A stretch of 64,000 bases of DNA from Chryseobacterium joostei (GTDB lineage Bacteria > Bacteroidota > Bacteroidia > Flavobacteriales > Weeksellaceae), in contig NZ_CP033926.1 in the NCBI RefSeq assembly GCF_003815775.1, forward strand, positions 434,001 through 498,000. Reading direction: 5' to 3'. The notes below the pieces were generated by a model that saw only the letters and a program-made list of their open reading frames with translations, was not told where the DNA came from and made no database searches. Every line of letters begins with the position of its first letter. Position 1 is the first letter of the stretch. Below, one piece after another: positions 8,936 through 18,351 of the stretch. The position numbers and the translations under genes are program-made.

Positions 8936-9286
8936 TTATTTTTTAAGATCGTTTAATTCTGCCTCTACATCTTTTACTACATCTGCAGTTTTAGAAACAA
9001 TCTGATCTTTGTATTTATCATACCCGTCTTTCATGGTATGTGCTACGTTGCTTGCTGTTTCCTTGAAAGTAGAAGAGATATTACCATATTGGTCTTTCAC
9101 TTTTTCAGAAACTTCTCCGTATTTATCTTTAGCCTGATCTTTTAAATCATTAGCCTTATTCTTAATTTTTTTTCTCGTTTCTTTTCCTTCTTCAGGAGCA
9201 TATAACATTCCTAAGATTACACCTGCTGCAGCACCTGCAAGAAGTCCCGCTAATATACCTGCTGTATTTTTTCCGTTTTTAGACAT
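8936..9286 (-). CDS. YtxH domain-containing protein
   Basis: 116 residues. A glycine/alanine-rich membrane segment (GILAGLLAGAAAGVILGMLY, about residues 8-27) is followed by APEEGKETR, the YtxH signature, and then a long charged helical region with repeated KDKYGEVSEKVKDQYG-like heptads. YtxH proteins are small stress-linked membrane proteins of unknown mechanism. The gene has its own strong terminator and lies beside two other small membrane-associated genes. Confidence 0.9.
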   Translation of the reverse strand: MSKNGKNTAGILAGLLAGAAAGVILGMLYAPEEGKETRKKIKNKANDLKDQAKDKYGEVSEKVKDQYGNISSTFKETASNVAHTMKDGYDKYKDQIVSKTADVVKDVEAELNDLKK

Positions 9287-9381
9287 TATAAGTTTTTTAA
9301 TAGTTAATAATAGATTAGTTTTTACACTGATAAAACTTGCAATTTGTATACCAAAGGAGGTTTTATTCTTATTAAAAATTG

Positions 9382-10056
9382 TTAAATCTTTTCAATGTAA
9401 GAAAGAATAAGTTCAATGGTTTCCTCCTTTGTTAATTCGGAATTGTCAATAATAATAGCGTCGTCAGCCTGCTTCAGTGGGGCAATTTCACGCTCACTGT
9501 CAATTTTATCTCTTTCGATAAGATTTTGCTTTACCTGTTCTTTATCAGCTTCAATTCCAAGTCCTTTTAACTCAAGAAATCTTCTGTTGGTTCTTTCATC
9601 AATGCTGGCAGTAAGAAAAAACTTATAGTCCGCATTTGGCAGAACTACTGTCCCTATGTCACGTCCATCCATAATTACTCCTCCTTTTTCTGCCAAAGAT
9701 CGCTGGGATTGCAGCAAAAAGTCTCTTACTTCCTTTTGCTTGGCAACAAGGCTTACGTTATCAGAAACTTCATTGGAGCGAATTTCCTTGGAGATATCCT
9801 TATTATTAAGATAGAGGATTAATGTTCCGTCGTTATTCTTAAATTCAAGTTGAATTTGGTCTAAAGAAGAGAAAAGGGTGTTCAGATCAATTTGGCCATT
9901 ATCATTCAAACAGTGCTGTAGAGCAAACCAGGTAACCCCTCTGTAAAGCGCTCCTGTATCCATATGAATAAGTCCCAGCTTATCAGCAATGATCTTGGAG
10001 ATAGAACTTTTTCCGGTAGACGAGTACCCATCGATAGCTATTACAGGTTTTTTCAT
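9382..10056 (-). CDS. cmk: Cytidylate kinase
   Basis: 224 residues, the normal length. The P-loop GYSSTGKSS is at residues 9-17. The CMP-binding segment MDTGALYRG follows at about 32, and GGVIMDGRDIGTVVLP near 125 carries the conserved DGRDIGT loop. It phosphorylates CMP and dCMP with ATP in pyrimidine nucleotide synthesis. The next gene upstream is porQ on the same strand, 73 bp away. Confidence 0.97.
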   Translation of the reverse strand: MKKPVIAIDGYSSTGKSSISKIIADKLGLIHMDTGALYRGVTWFALQHCLNDNGQIDLNTLFSSLDQIQLEFKNNDGTLILYLNNKDISKEIRSNEVSDNVSLVAKQKEVRDFLLQSQRSLAEKGGVIMDGRDIGTVVLPNADYKFFLTASIDERTNRRFLELKGLGIEADKEQVKQNLIERDKIDSEREIAPLKQADDAIIIDNSELTKEETIELILSYIEKI

Positions 10057-10129
10057 ACTGCAAATTTCAAGATTTTTTTTAGAAAATCAAGAAATAATAA
10101 GAAATTTTAAGATGGATTTAAGATTTTTC

Positions 10130-11122
10130 TTACTCACCTCTGTGACTGGAAAGATCCATAGAGACTCCTATCTGATTGACATTCGAAGAGTTGTGATATC
10201 TTACGTGTGCATAATCTATACGGAACCTTGAAACCTTAATTCCAAATCCTGCAGAAAGTCCTGAAAAGTTTCTTTGATCTGCCACGGCAAGCTCATTTCC
10301 TCTTTTTACATTGTAACCCAATCTGATATTAAAGTTTTTTTCCGGGAATAATTCAGCTCCTAAAGAGAAGTGATCGGCAATTTTTCTTCCGGAGTTAACT
10401 TTTTGGCCCTCTACATTATATTCTGAGGAAATATCAAATTTCTGAAGATCGTGTGCGGTAATAGTAATGGCAAGAGGGAAATTCTTTAGTATTTTGGTAT
10501 ATCCCAGATCAATTCTGAATGGAAGATTTTCACGTACTCCGTTGAATGATTTCAATTGGAATCCGAAATTTCTTAATACAAGGGAAAGAACTTCCTTATT
10601 TTTTTTGTTGTGATAGGTAACTCCCGCAGTTCCTGAAATAGCGGAAGAGGTATAATTATCAATTTTTGAGGTAACGAAGTTTAATCCCCCACCAATGGTC
10701 CAGTCTTCTTCAAACTGGTAGGCATAGCCGGCTCCAATGGCAACATCCGAAGCCTTGTATTCTCCATCCTGAAAACCGCTTTCATCTGTCCTCGGAATAT
10801 TTCCATAGCTCATATAACGGGCATTGATGGTGGCCATGTGGCCATTCTCAAAGTCCTTGGCATAGGCAATGGTTCCGTATTTAGAATCGGCCAGATAGGC
10901 TGTAGCATTTACAGAAAGCTGCTTGTCAGAATCTTTATTTAACAGGGCTGGGTTTGCAATAGCAAAGGAAACATCATAATCTCTTATCGAAATTGCATCT
11001 CCACCCAGAGCAGCCTGTCTTGCAGATACAGGTACATTTAAGAACGGATAAACATTTGTTCCTGTTTGCGCATAAGAAACAATTCCTGATAGAAATAATG
11101 AAAAAATGATAATTTTCTTCAA
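10130..11122 (-). CDS. porQ: Type IX secretion system protein PorQ
   Basis: 330 residues with a signal peptide ending in SYAQ (about residue 18). The mature N-terminus contains PFLNVPVSARQAALGGDAIS, a strongly conserved PorQ/PorV-type opening for an outer-membrane beta-barrel, followed by alternating short strands. PorQ forms part of the T9SS attachment complex, probably holding PorZ at the cell surface. The porQ-cmk order on one strand supports the assignment. Its presence shows that the organism can export proteins with T9SS C-terminal signals, though no such cargo is evident in this window. Confidence 0.9.
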   Translation of the reverse strand: MKKIIIFSLFLSGIVSYAQTGTNVYPFLNVPVSARQAALGGDAISIRDYDVSFAIANPALLNKDSDKQLSVNATAYLADSKYGTIAYAKDFENGHMATINARYMSYGNIPRTDESGFQDGEYKASDVAIGAGYAYQFEEDWTIGGGLNFVTSKIDNYTSSAISGTAGVTYHNKKNKEVLSLVLRNFGFQLKSFNGVRENLPFRIDLGYTKILKNFPLAITITAHDLQKFDISSEYNVEGQKVNSGRKIADHFSLGAELFPEKNFNIRLGYNVKRGNELAVADQRNFSGLSAGFGIKVSRFRIDYAHVRYHNSSNVNQIGVSMDLSSHRGE

Positions 11123-11227
11123 CTCAATTTATAATTAATGCAAAAATAATCCTTTTTCGTACTTTTCAAAATATTTCTTACATTATTTCTAATTAAATAT
11201 TTTTCTCTTATCAATATTTTTAATGAT

Positions 11228-11235
11228 TATATTTG
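11228..11235 (+). promoter_or_regulatory. Candidate -7 box TATATTTG for pyrH
   Basis: Matches the Bacteroidota TAnnTTTG consensus, 54 bp before the pyrH start. No clear TTG at the expected upstream distance. Confidence 0.45.
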
Positions 11236-11286
11236 CAAAATCAAATTTTTGGGAAACCAAGCCTAATAAAAGCTTATTAAAAATAA

Positions 11287-11997
<711 letters not shown>

Positions 11998-12022
11998 TCA
12001 ACTTTAGTTGAAAAAATATAAT

Positions 12023-12060
12023 AAACACCTGCCGCAATTATTGTGGCAGGTGTTTTTATT
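12023..12060 (+). terminator. Terminator after pyrH
   Basis: AAACACCTGCC (12023-12033) pairs with GGCAGGTGTTT (12045-12055), followed by TTATTTTAC. Confidence 0.9.
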
Positions 12061-12067
12061 TTACTTT

Positions 12068-12256
12068 TTAATCATTATTTATCTGCCTCAACATTTGCGT
12101 GGCACTTTCTATTTCCGCCAAAATGTAATGGGAAGAAATAAGGGCAATGATCTGATTTATTGTTTTCATTATAATTTCAAGTTGAGGGACTTTAATTACT
12201 TTTGGTACAAGTTTCGCTGGAGGATGTTGTGGTAATGGCTGGGGTAAAATAAGTGA
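12068..12256 (-). pseudogene. Possible gene fragment lacking a start
   Basis: On the minus strand a 62-codon open stretch reads a proline-rich segment (QPLPQHPPAKLVPKV) followed by an amphipathic helix with MKTINQIIALISSHYILAE. The composition looks coding, but an in-frame stop lies directly upstream and no start precedes the proline-rich part. An ATG inside would give only about 33 residues. It is either a decayed gene or chance. The rest of 12061-12567 shows only AT-rich leader sequence for frr. Confidence 0.3.
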
Positions 12257-12567
12257 TTAAAAATGATTGGTGAATAAGTAGAAATAAACAAAATAGGATA
12301 TAAGTAATTGTACTGAATCTTTTCACTTTAAGATAAATAGGGGTGTTAAAAACAGTATTCTTTTTTCCGAAGCATACATAAGTCCATAAAATCCATCTAT
12401 GGAAATACCTATTATTCGAAAACAATTATTATTTTTGCAGCACTAAATAGCAAAAAATAGTTTATAAACAGTAAAAAACACTTTTGTTTACGGAGATTTT
12501 TAAGTTTTAACTAGTTGGTATTCAGGATTATTAATACATGTGTAATTTATCAAACTTTAATATAATA

Positions 12568-13122
12568 ATGGAAGAATTAGATCTTATATTAGAATCTGTA
12601 AAACAGGATATGGACGCGGCTGTAAAGCACTTGGATCATGCATTTCAAAGAATCAGAGCAGGACGTGCTTCTACATCAATGGTTCAGGATGTAATGGTGG
12701 AATATTACGGAGCATTAACTCCTATCAACCAGGTTGCCAATGTTTCTGTTCCGGATGCAATGACAATCTCTATTCAACCTTGGGACAGAACAGCGATTAA
12801 CGCTATTGAAAAAGCTATCATCAATTCAAACTTAGGTTTTGCACCTTCTAATAACGGAGAGAATATTATTCTTAATGTTCCGCCTTTAACAGAGGAAAGA
12901 AGAAGAGAGCTTGCAAAACAGGCTAAGGTAGAAGCTGAAAATACTAAAGTTACAGTAAGAAACGCAAGACAAGACGGTTTGAAAGAGCTTAAAAAGTTAG
13001 ATGGAGTTTCTGAAGATGTTATCAAAGGAGTGGAAGAAGAAATCCAAACTTATACAGACAAATATGTAAAACTTTGCGACGAGCATCTTAAAACAAAAGA
13101 GGCTGAAATTATGAAAGTATAA
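12568..13122 (+). CDS. frr: Ribosome recycling factor
   Basis: 184 residues from ATG 12568, exactly the family length. An upstream in-frame ATG at 12538 would add ten unconserved residues and is rejected. The sequence shows the typical RRF helices, with the conserved HLDHAFQRIRAGRAS near residue 22 and PPLTEERRRELAKQAK near 105. It splits post-termination ribosomes together with EF-G. A terminator follows. Confidence 0.97.
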   Translation: MEELDLILESVKQDMDAAVKHLDHAFQRIRAGRASTSMVQDVMVEYYGALTPINQVANVSVPDAMTISIQPWDRTAINAIEKAIINSNLGFAPSNNGENIILNVPPLTEERRRELAKQAKVEAENTKVTVRNARQDGLKELKKLDGVSEDVIKGVEEEIQTYTDKYVKLCDEHLKTKEAEIMKV

Positions 13123-13148
13123 TTTTCAGTATTTTTTAAAATATAGAA

Positions 13149-13178
13149 CAGGCTTCCAATTTGGAGGCCTATTTTTTT
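13149..13178 (+). terminator. Terminator after frr
   Basis: AGGCTTCC pairs with GGAGGCCT (one wobble) around a short loop, followed by ATTTTTTT. Confidence 0.8.
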
Positions 13179-13352
13179 GGATTTTATCGGTTTACATCTA
13201 TTTTTTGATGTTTTTTTTGTTGAGTTATTTTAGATTTTTATCGAAATAAAGGACTTGCATAATAATATATTAATAAGTATCTGCGTTAATTCATTATATT
13301 TATAAAATTATTCCTGAAACATTACTAAAACGGGAAGTTAAACATTAAAATA

Positions 13353-14411
13353 ATGACTAAAATTATTGGGGTAGGAAACTACATTCCATCAAAGACTATA
13401 ACCAATCTCTTTTTTGATCAGCATGTTTTTCTGAATGAGAATGGTATTTTATTAAAAGAAGATAATGCATCCATTACAGAGAAATTAAAAAAAATCACAG
13501 GGATTGAAGAGAGAAGATACGCTGATAATACACAGGTAACTTCAGATTTAGGTGTTATTGCTGCCGAGGCTGCGATAAAAAATGCAGGCATAGATCCTGA
13601 AACATTGGACTACATTATATTTGCCCATAATTTCGGAGATGTCCGCTTCGGAACCATTCAGTCTGATATGGTTCCCAGTCTTGCTGCAAGAGTGAAACAT
13701 ACATTAGGAATCAAAAATAACTTTTGTGTGGCTTATGATGTTTTGTTCGGATGCCCGGGATGGATTGAGGGAGTTATACAAGCCAATGCATTCATCAAAG
13801 CAGGTATTGCAAAACGTTGCCTGGTCATTGGAGGAGAAACGCTTTCCCGTGTTGTAGATATCCATGATAGAGATAGTATGATTTATGCAGACGGTGCAGG
13901 AGCTGTTGTTCTGGAAGTTGGGAATGATGATGGAGTGGGGATAAAGTCTCATTTATCTGCTTCTTATACATTCAAGGAAAAGGATTATCTGTATTTTGGG
14001 AAAACTTATAATACTGATGGATGTCCGGATACGAAGTTCATTAAAATGGATGGAAGAAAGATCTATGAGTTTGCTCTTCTCAACGTTCCTGATGCCATGA
14101 AGAAATGCTTGGATAATAGCGGATATTCCATTAATCAATTAAGTAAAATTATTATTCATCAGGCCAACGAAAAAATGGATGAAGCAATTGTTAACAGGTT
14201 TTATCAATTGTATGATACTCCGGTTCCTGAGAATATTATGCCTATGGTGATCAGTAAGTTGGGGAATAGTAGCGTGGCGACCATTCCGTCTTTACTTACG
14301 ATGATTTTAAACGGTGAATTAGAAAAGCATAGTATTCAAAAAGGTGATGTGGTTTTATTTGCCTCTGTAGGCGCAGGAATGAATATCAATGCTTTTGTTT
14401 ATCAATTTTAA
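13353..14411 (+). CDS. 3-oxoacyl-ACP synthase III family protein (FabH-like)
   Basis: 352 residues with a thiolase fold. The catalytic Cys is in DVLFGCPGW (about residue 134), His in IIHQANEKM (about 270) and Asn in KLGNSSVATIPSLL (about 310), so the FabH triad is complete. It condenses acyl-CoA with malonyl-ACP. It differs from housekeeping FabH by an insertion after the N-terminus (about residues 22-45), so it may serve a specialised lipid or secondary pathway. It stands alone between a 230-bp AT-rich leader and a bidirectional terminator. Confidence 0.88.
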   Translation: MTKIIGVGNYIPSKTITNLFFDQHVFLNENGILLKEDNASITEKLKKITGIEERRYADNTQVTSDLGVIAAEAAIKNAGIDPETLDYIIFAHNFGDVRFGTIQSDMVPSLAARVKHTLGIKNNFCVAYDVLFGCPGWIEGVIQANAFIKAGIAKRCLVIGGETLSRVVDIHDRDSMIYADGAGAVVLEVGNDDGVGIKSHLSASYTFKEKDYLYFGKTYNTDGCPDTKFIKMDGRKIYEFALLNVPDAMKKCLDNSGYSINQLSKIIIHQANEKMDEAIVNRFYQLYDTPVPENIMPMVISKLGNSSVATIPSLLTMILNGELEKHSIQKGDVVLFASVGAGMNINAFVYQF

Positions 14412-14450
14412 ATTGTAGAGCTAAACAAAATTCTGCAATTCATATAAAAT

Positions 14451-14484
14451 AAAAAGAGAGACTTTACATCTAAAGCCTCTCTTT
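14451..14484. terminator. Bidirectional terminator between convergent genes
   Basis: AAAGAGAGACTTTA and TAAAGCCTCTCTTT pair, with A- and T-rich flanks on both sides. Confidence 0.85.
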
Positions 14485-14486
14485 AT

Positions 14487-15284
14487 TTATTTACAGTTTT
14501 CGTTGTAGTCGGTAATAACTTCTTCTACAATTTCAGGAACATTAGACATTACATCGTCAATCTGGCTTTTAATAAGCTTTCCAAGACCTGATCTTTTCTT
14601 TTCATCATTCTTCATGGAGGCGTATGTGCCGCTGGTCAGTTTTCCTTTTACATAGCTACAGTCTGCTGTAATGATTTTAGCTTTTGCAAAGGTAAGCTCT
14701 TCTATTTTACCTCCTTTCTTACTATAGATATAAGATGGATTCTGTCTCATCCTTTTAGTTTCTTCATCGGCAGCGGCTATTTGGCTGGTTCCTGCGGAGA
14801 AAGTGGTTGGATATCCATAAAGCTTATATACCTTGATCTTTCCTTCTTTTACAATTTCAGCAAATTGTGTATTTTTTGTAAGGTTATTGAATGCCTTGAT
14901 ATTACCACTCAAACCACCCGTAGCTGTATTGAAGCCCTCCTTGGTATTCGTGTACTTAATGGTTTCGAAATGCCTTTCGTTATTGTTGTTATCAATGGCT
15001 ACATACTCCTTAATATCATCTGTATCAAGATTCTTGAACTTTTGTTTCTTTTTAGACTTATCAATGTCTGCAACAGCAACAAATTTAACTTTCTTTTGAT
15101 TGTTCCAAGGATATAAGTCGTCTCCGTTCATTCTTACAATTCCTTCCACTTTTTTACCGCTTTTATCAATGATGTAGCCGTATTTTTCGTCTCCTCTTAA
15201 TTCATAGTCCGTATTGCTGTCTTCCTGTGCATATACATTAAAGCAAACCAATGTAAACAGGCCTAGTGCCAGTACTTTTTTCAT
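14487..15284 (-). CDS. Secreted protein of unknown function
   Basis: 265 residues with a signal peptide ending in NVYAQ (about residue 20), so it is exported to the periplasm or envelope. The mature part is charged (many K, D, N) and contains GYIIDKSGKKVEGIVRMNG near residue 38, a beta-strand style seen in Bacteroidota envelope proteins. I recognise no domain. It has its own terminator and no co-transcribed neighbour. Confidence 0.75.
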   Translation of the reverse strand: MKKVLALGLFTLVCFNVYAQEDSNTDYELRGDEKYGYIIDKSGKKVEGIVRMNGDDLYPWNNQKKVKFVAVADIDKSKKKQKFKNLDTDDIKEYVAIDNNNNERHFETIKYTNTKEGFNTATGGLSGNIKAFNNLTKNTQFAEIVKEGKIKVYKLYGYPTTFSAGTSQIAAADEETKRMRQNPSYIYSKKGGKIEELTFAKAKIITADCSYVKGKLTSGTYASMKNDEKKRSGLGKLIKSQIDDVMSNVPEIVEEVITDYNENCK

Positions 15285-15389
15285 GTAGTTATAGTTTTAA
15301 TTTTTGTAAATATAATCTTTTATGTTTTGAGAAAGAATAACTGATTTAAATTTGCTTAAAAATGTAGGGAGGTTTGAGTAGATTGTTTT

Positions 15390-15423
15390 TAGAAATAAAA
15401 AAGACCCGGAAAAATCCAGGTCT
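15390..15423 (-). terminator. Terminator after the lptF/lptG-like gene
   Basis: On the minus strand AGACCTGGA pairs with TCCGGGTCT across a TTTT loop, followed by a TTTTTTATTT tract. Confidence 0.8.
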
Positions 15424-15444
15424 GTATCTTTTAATTATAGAAAA

Positions 15445-16902
15445 TTATTGATATCTCTTATGTTCTTTACTTTTCGAGAATCTCTTTGTAATTGGCTTAA
15501 ATAATGCCTTGTATTTTTCTGCATCAAATAATTGTGAATCTGTAAGGGCTTTGTAAGTCATCCAGATTCCAAACGGAAGAAGGATAAAATTAGGAAGCCA
15601 TGCTGCCAGATATGGATTCATTTTTCCACTCCATGACATGTTTTCCACCCCAACATTCATTACATAAAAGATAATGAAAATAACAATGGCAATAATTACC
15701 GGTAGCCCCATACCTCCTTTTCTAATGATGGAACCTAAGCTCGATCCAATCAGGAAAAATATAATACAAGTTACAGAATAAGATACCATTCTTTGTTGGT
15801 AGATAACTACCTTACTAAAGTATTTCACATTAGAACTGAATTCATTCTTTTTAGATTCCAATGTAGATTTAAGGTTGTCTAGCCTGTTATAGGAATTATA
15901 AAGGATATCCAGTTTTTTGTCTCCTTTTACGGTATCTAACTTTATTTGAGCCTTTGGAGCTACTTTATGTTTGTTACCCTTATCCATATAAGTAATCGTA
16001 GAATTGGTTTGACTTAGAACATCGTTTCCAATGTTTTTAAAGAATAACTCATTCTCCTTTTTGCTTTTTCCTATGGTCTGGTTCAGCTGATTGTAGGTTT
16101 CGAAACGGTAATCATCAGTAATCTGTTCCTTTTCAATAGCCTTGTTGATGATCTCACTGATATCGAAATGGGAAACCAATGTGTCAAATTTAATGGCCTG
16201 ATCAGGTTGCTTTCTCCTTACATTATCTCCCTTTCCTTCAAAGCTGTCTTCAAATACATATCCGTTATGGAGAACAAGCTTTAAAAAGTTCTTATTGGCA
16301 GCCGGAACAAATTTTCCTTTTTCTGCAACAACAGACTGTTGATTCTCGTAGGTATTAGCCTTTTTATGAACAAATACCCCTTCAATATTTTCTCCGTTTT
16401 CCCCGTATATTTTATCAAACTTTACCATGTATCCTGGAATTTGATCAATAAACTGACCCGGAGTGAAATTGATTGCAGGTTTGGTTTGGGCAATGTTGAA
16501 CAACATATTCTTGGCCTTTTTCTGGAAATCCGGAATAATGCTGTTTGAAAAGAAAAACAACATGATGGCAAGTAACGTGGCTATTCCAAATAAAGGAGTC
16601 ATTACTCTGGTCAACGGAATACCGGCAGCCTTCATGGCGGCAAGCTCATAACGCTCTCCAAATTCCCCGAATGACATGATACTTGCCAAAAGAATAGTCA
16701 GCGGAAGAACCATACTGATAACGTTTACCCCAAGGTAAAAAAGAAGTTTCAGGATTTGCCAGTAGCTTAATCCTTTCCCCATAAACTGCCCTAACTGAAC
16801 CCAGATAATGTTTACAATAAAAATGAAAAACAATACGCTGAATATAAAGAAAAACGGTCCAAAGAAGGTTTTTATGATATATCTGTCTAGTATTTTTAAC
16901 AT
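15445..16902 (-). CDS. LptF/LptG family lipopolysaccharide export permease
   Basis: 485 residues. The N-terminal LDRYIIKTFFGPF is the classic YjgP/YjgQ opening. Three membrane segments precede and three follow a large periplasmic domain (about 125-365), and FGERYELAAMKAAGIPLTRVM near residue 78 is the coupling-helix region that contacts the LptB ATPase. With LptB and its partner permease it pulls LPS from the inner membrane towards the LptA bridge. LolA lies upstream on the same strand, so two envelope-transport genes sit together. Confidence 0.92.
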   Translation of the reverse strand: MLKILDRYIIKTFFGPFFFIFSVLFFIFIVNIIWVQLGQFMGKGLSYWQILKLLFYLGVNVISMVLPLTILLASIMSFGEFGERYELAAMKAAGIPLTRVMTPLFGIATLLAIMLFFFSNSIIPDFQKKAKNMLFNIAQTKPAINFTPGQFIDQIPGYMVKFDKIYGENGENIEGVFVHKKANTYENQQSVVAEKGKFVPAANKNFLKLVLHNGYVFEDSFEGKGDNVRRKQPDQAIKFDTLVSHFDISEIINKAIEKEQITDDYRFETYNQLNQTIGKSKKENELFFKNIGNDVLSQTNSTITYMDKGNKHKVAPKAQIKLDTVKGDKKLDILYNSYNRLDNLKSTLESKKNEFSSNVKYFSKVVIYQQRMVSYSVTCIIFFLIGSSLGSIIRKGGMGLPVIIAIVIFIIFYVMNVGVENMSWSGKMNPYLAAWLPNFILLPFGIWMTYKALTDSQLFDAEKYKALFKPITKRFSKSKEHKRYQ

Positions 16903-16914
16903 GCGCCAAAATTA

Positions 16915-16942
16915 ATCAAAAAGCCGCAAACTTGCGGCTTTT
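16915..16942 (-). terminator. Terminator after lolA
   Basis: Minus-strand AAGCCGCA pairs with TGCGGCTT, followed by TTTGATTAATTTT. It separates lolA from the permease gene. Confidence 0.8.
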
Positions 16943-17001
16943 ATATTTTGTTATTTTTTACTTAAAAAGCAGATTTGCTAATTAATTTGCTTCTAAGTTT
17001 T

Positions 17002-17649
17002 TTAAAGTTCTGTAATAACGTAGTTTTTAAACTTATTCTTGTCAAAAACAAACATATTAGGATCCAAAGTTTGGTTTTCCTTGTATTCTTTAATGGCAAT
17101 TACTGCAACATCCTTGTTGTTTCCGTGTTGTTCTAATTTTACCATTTGTTTTTTCGCTGAGTCTACAAAAATATAAACATATTGTATTCCGTTTGCCTTT
17201 ACAGGAGTAAGTTTAATAAAGTCAGCATTTACACCGTTTACTGTTTTCTTACCATTATAGGTTACATTGTAATCGTTTCTATACGTGGTAAGGTAGTTGA
17301 TAGGGGAGAACATGGTGCTGCTTCCGTTAGGTTTTGCAATTGTTACCTCCATATCATCAGCATTGATGTTGTAGATCTTGCTTCCGTCGAAGATCTGCTC
17401 TGTATCCATGATCTTAAGCTTGTATTTGTCTCCTGCAGCATAATAAATACCGGGTTCAGTTTTTGTCACTTGTCCGTTTAGACCGCTTCCAAAAGAAAAT
17501 TTGAAGTAAGAATTCTTTTTAGAATTATAGTTGGCTGTAATATCATCCAATATCTTTTTAGCTTTTGCATCTATTTTCTGAGCATTAGCCATACCTACTG
17601 CACCTACAACAAAACTTCCCAATATAACTTTTGAAATAATATTTTTCAT
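17002..17649 (-). CDS. lolA: LolA-like outer-membrane lipoprotein carrier
   Basis: 215 residues. A signal peptide ends in GMANAQ (about residue 23), so it is soluble and periplasmic. The fold follows the LolA pattern: AKKILDDITANYNSKKNSYFKFSF, then PGIYYAAGDKYKLKIMDTEQIFDGSKIYN and a C-terminal LDPNMFVFDKNKFKNY. LolA receives lipoproteins from LolCDE and takes them to the outer membrane. Sequence identity across LolA-like proteins is low, so the specific name is slightly less certain than the fold. Confidence 0.85.
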   Translation of the reverse strand: MKNIISKVILGSFVVGAVGMANAQKIDAKAKKILDDITANYNSKKNSYFKFSFGSGLNGQVTKTEPGIYYAAGDKYKLKIMDTEQIFDGSKIYNINADDMEVTIAKPNGSSTMFSPINYLTTYRNDYNVTYNGKKTVNGVNADFIKLTPVKANGIQYVYIFVDSAKKQMVKLEQHGNNKDVAVIAIKEYKENQTLDPNMFVFDKNKFKNYVITEL

Positions 17650-17795
17650 TTTCTTAATTTAATAATCGTTAGATTTTTTTTAACTCTTAAGGTTAAAACT
17701 ATTCGTTTTTTTCCTTTAACTAGGCAGATCTTCCAAAAACTGTTCCAAAAACCCCTTACTACGCTGGATACATTATTATAGATGGTTTTTACAAA

Positions 17796-18257
17796 TTATC
17801 TTGTCTCCGGTCTTTCAATATATTGATCAAAGTTTTCAGGAAGAATATTGGTGACAGTTAATTTATTAGAAGTGATGGTTGGTTCAATTTTAATTACTTT
17901 AGTATTATCATTAATCTCAACCGGATGTTTACTTCTCATATTCACCATATCTATATGAAGAGCTGTGAACTCATGCTTTCCTTTTTCCAAATCAACAATA
18001 ACATATTCTTTTGGTCTGATTTGTCCTAATGATTTACCATCCAATCCAATGTTTAATCTTGCAGTATTGTCCATTTTATGGAGAACTCCGGCACCATTAT
18101 AAATAAGTATTTTGCCATTTCCCAGGGTATTATTATCAATGACATCCAGTTTTACAGAAGTGTAGTCACTGGGAACAGTTCTTAATGCACATGAAGATAA
18201 TGTGAGTGTACATGCAAAAAGACCCAATTTAATAGTTTGTTTTACTGAAATTTTCAT
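17796..18257 (-). CDS. DUF2846-like lipoprotein
   Basis: 153 residues. The signal peptide has the lipobox LSSC at about residue 23. The segment NIGLDGKSLGQIRPKEYVIVDLEKGKHEF (residues 69-97) matches the DUF2846 pattern of a bound or presented small beta domain in bacterial lipoproteins. Function unknown. It is separate from lolA (about 146 bp) and from ftsK. Confidence 0.65.
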   Translation of the reverse strand: MKISVKQTIKLGLFACTLTLSSCALRTVPSDYTSVKLDVIDNNTLGNGKILIYNGAGVLHKMDNTARLNIGLDGKSLGQIRPKEYVIVDLEKGKHEFTALHIDMVNMRSKHPVEINDNTKVIKIEPTITSNKLTVTNILPENFDQYIERPETR

Positions 18258-18287
18258 GGTAATAGTTTAGTTTGAGTGTTTTTTATT

Positions 18288-18319
18288 TCCCGGGTTCTTT
18301 TATGTAAGAATACCCGGGA
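18288..18319 (-). other. Hairpin downstream of ftsK
   Basis: TCCCGGG on one side pairs with CCCGGGA on the other around a loop with CTTTTATGTAAG. There is no clear T-run on the minus strand, so this is a possible weak terminator for ftsK. Confidence 0.45.
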
Positions 18320-18351
18320 TTAATTTGTGGATTGACAATTTTTATAGTTCA

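Noticed and set aside
8547..9286. Prophage remnant because of the holin-like gene
   Set aside because: No other phage gene; holin-like plus YtxH clusters are common on Bacteroidota chromosomes.
12008..12235. Plus-strand 75-codon ORF
   Set aside because: It begins in the pyrH terminator hairpin and has no coding character.
12538..12567. Upstream ATG of frr
   Set aside because: Adds ten residues not found in the family; the start at 12568 gives the standard 184-residue protein.
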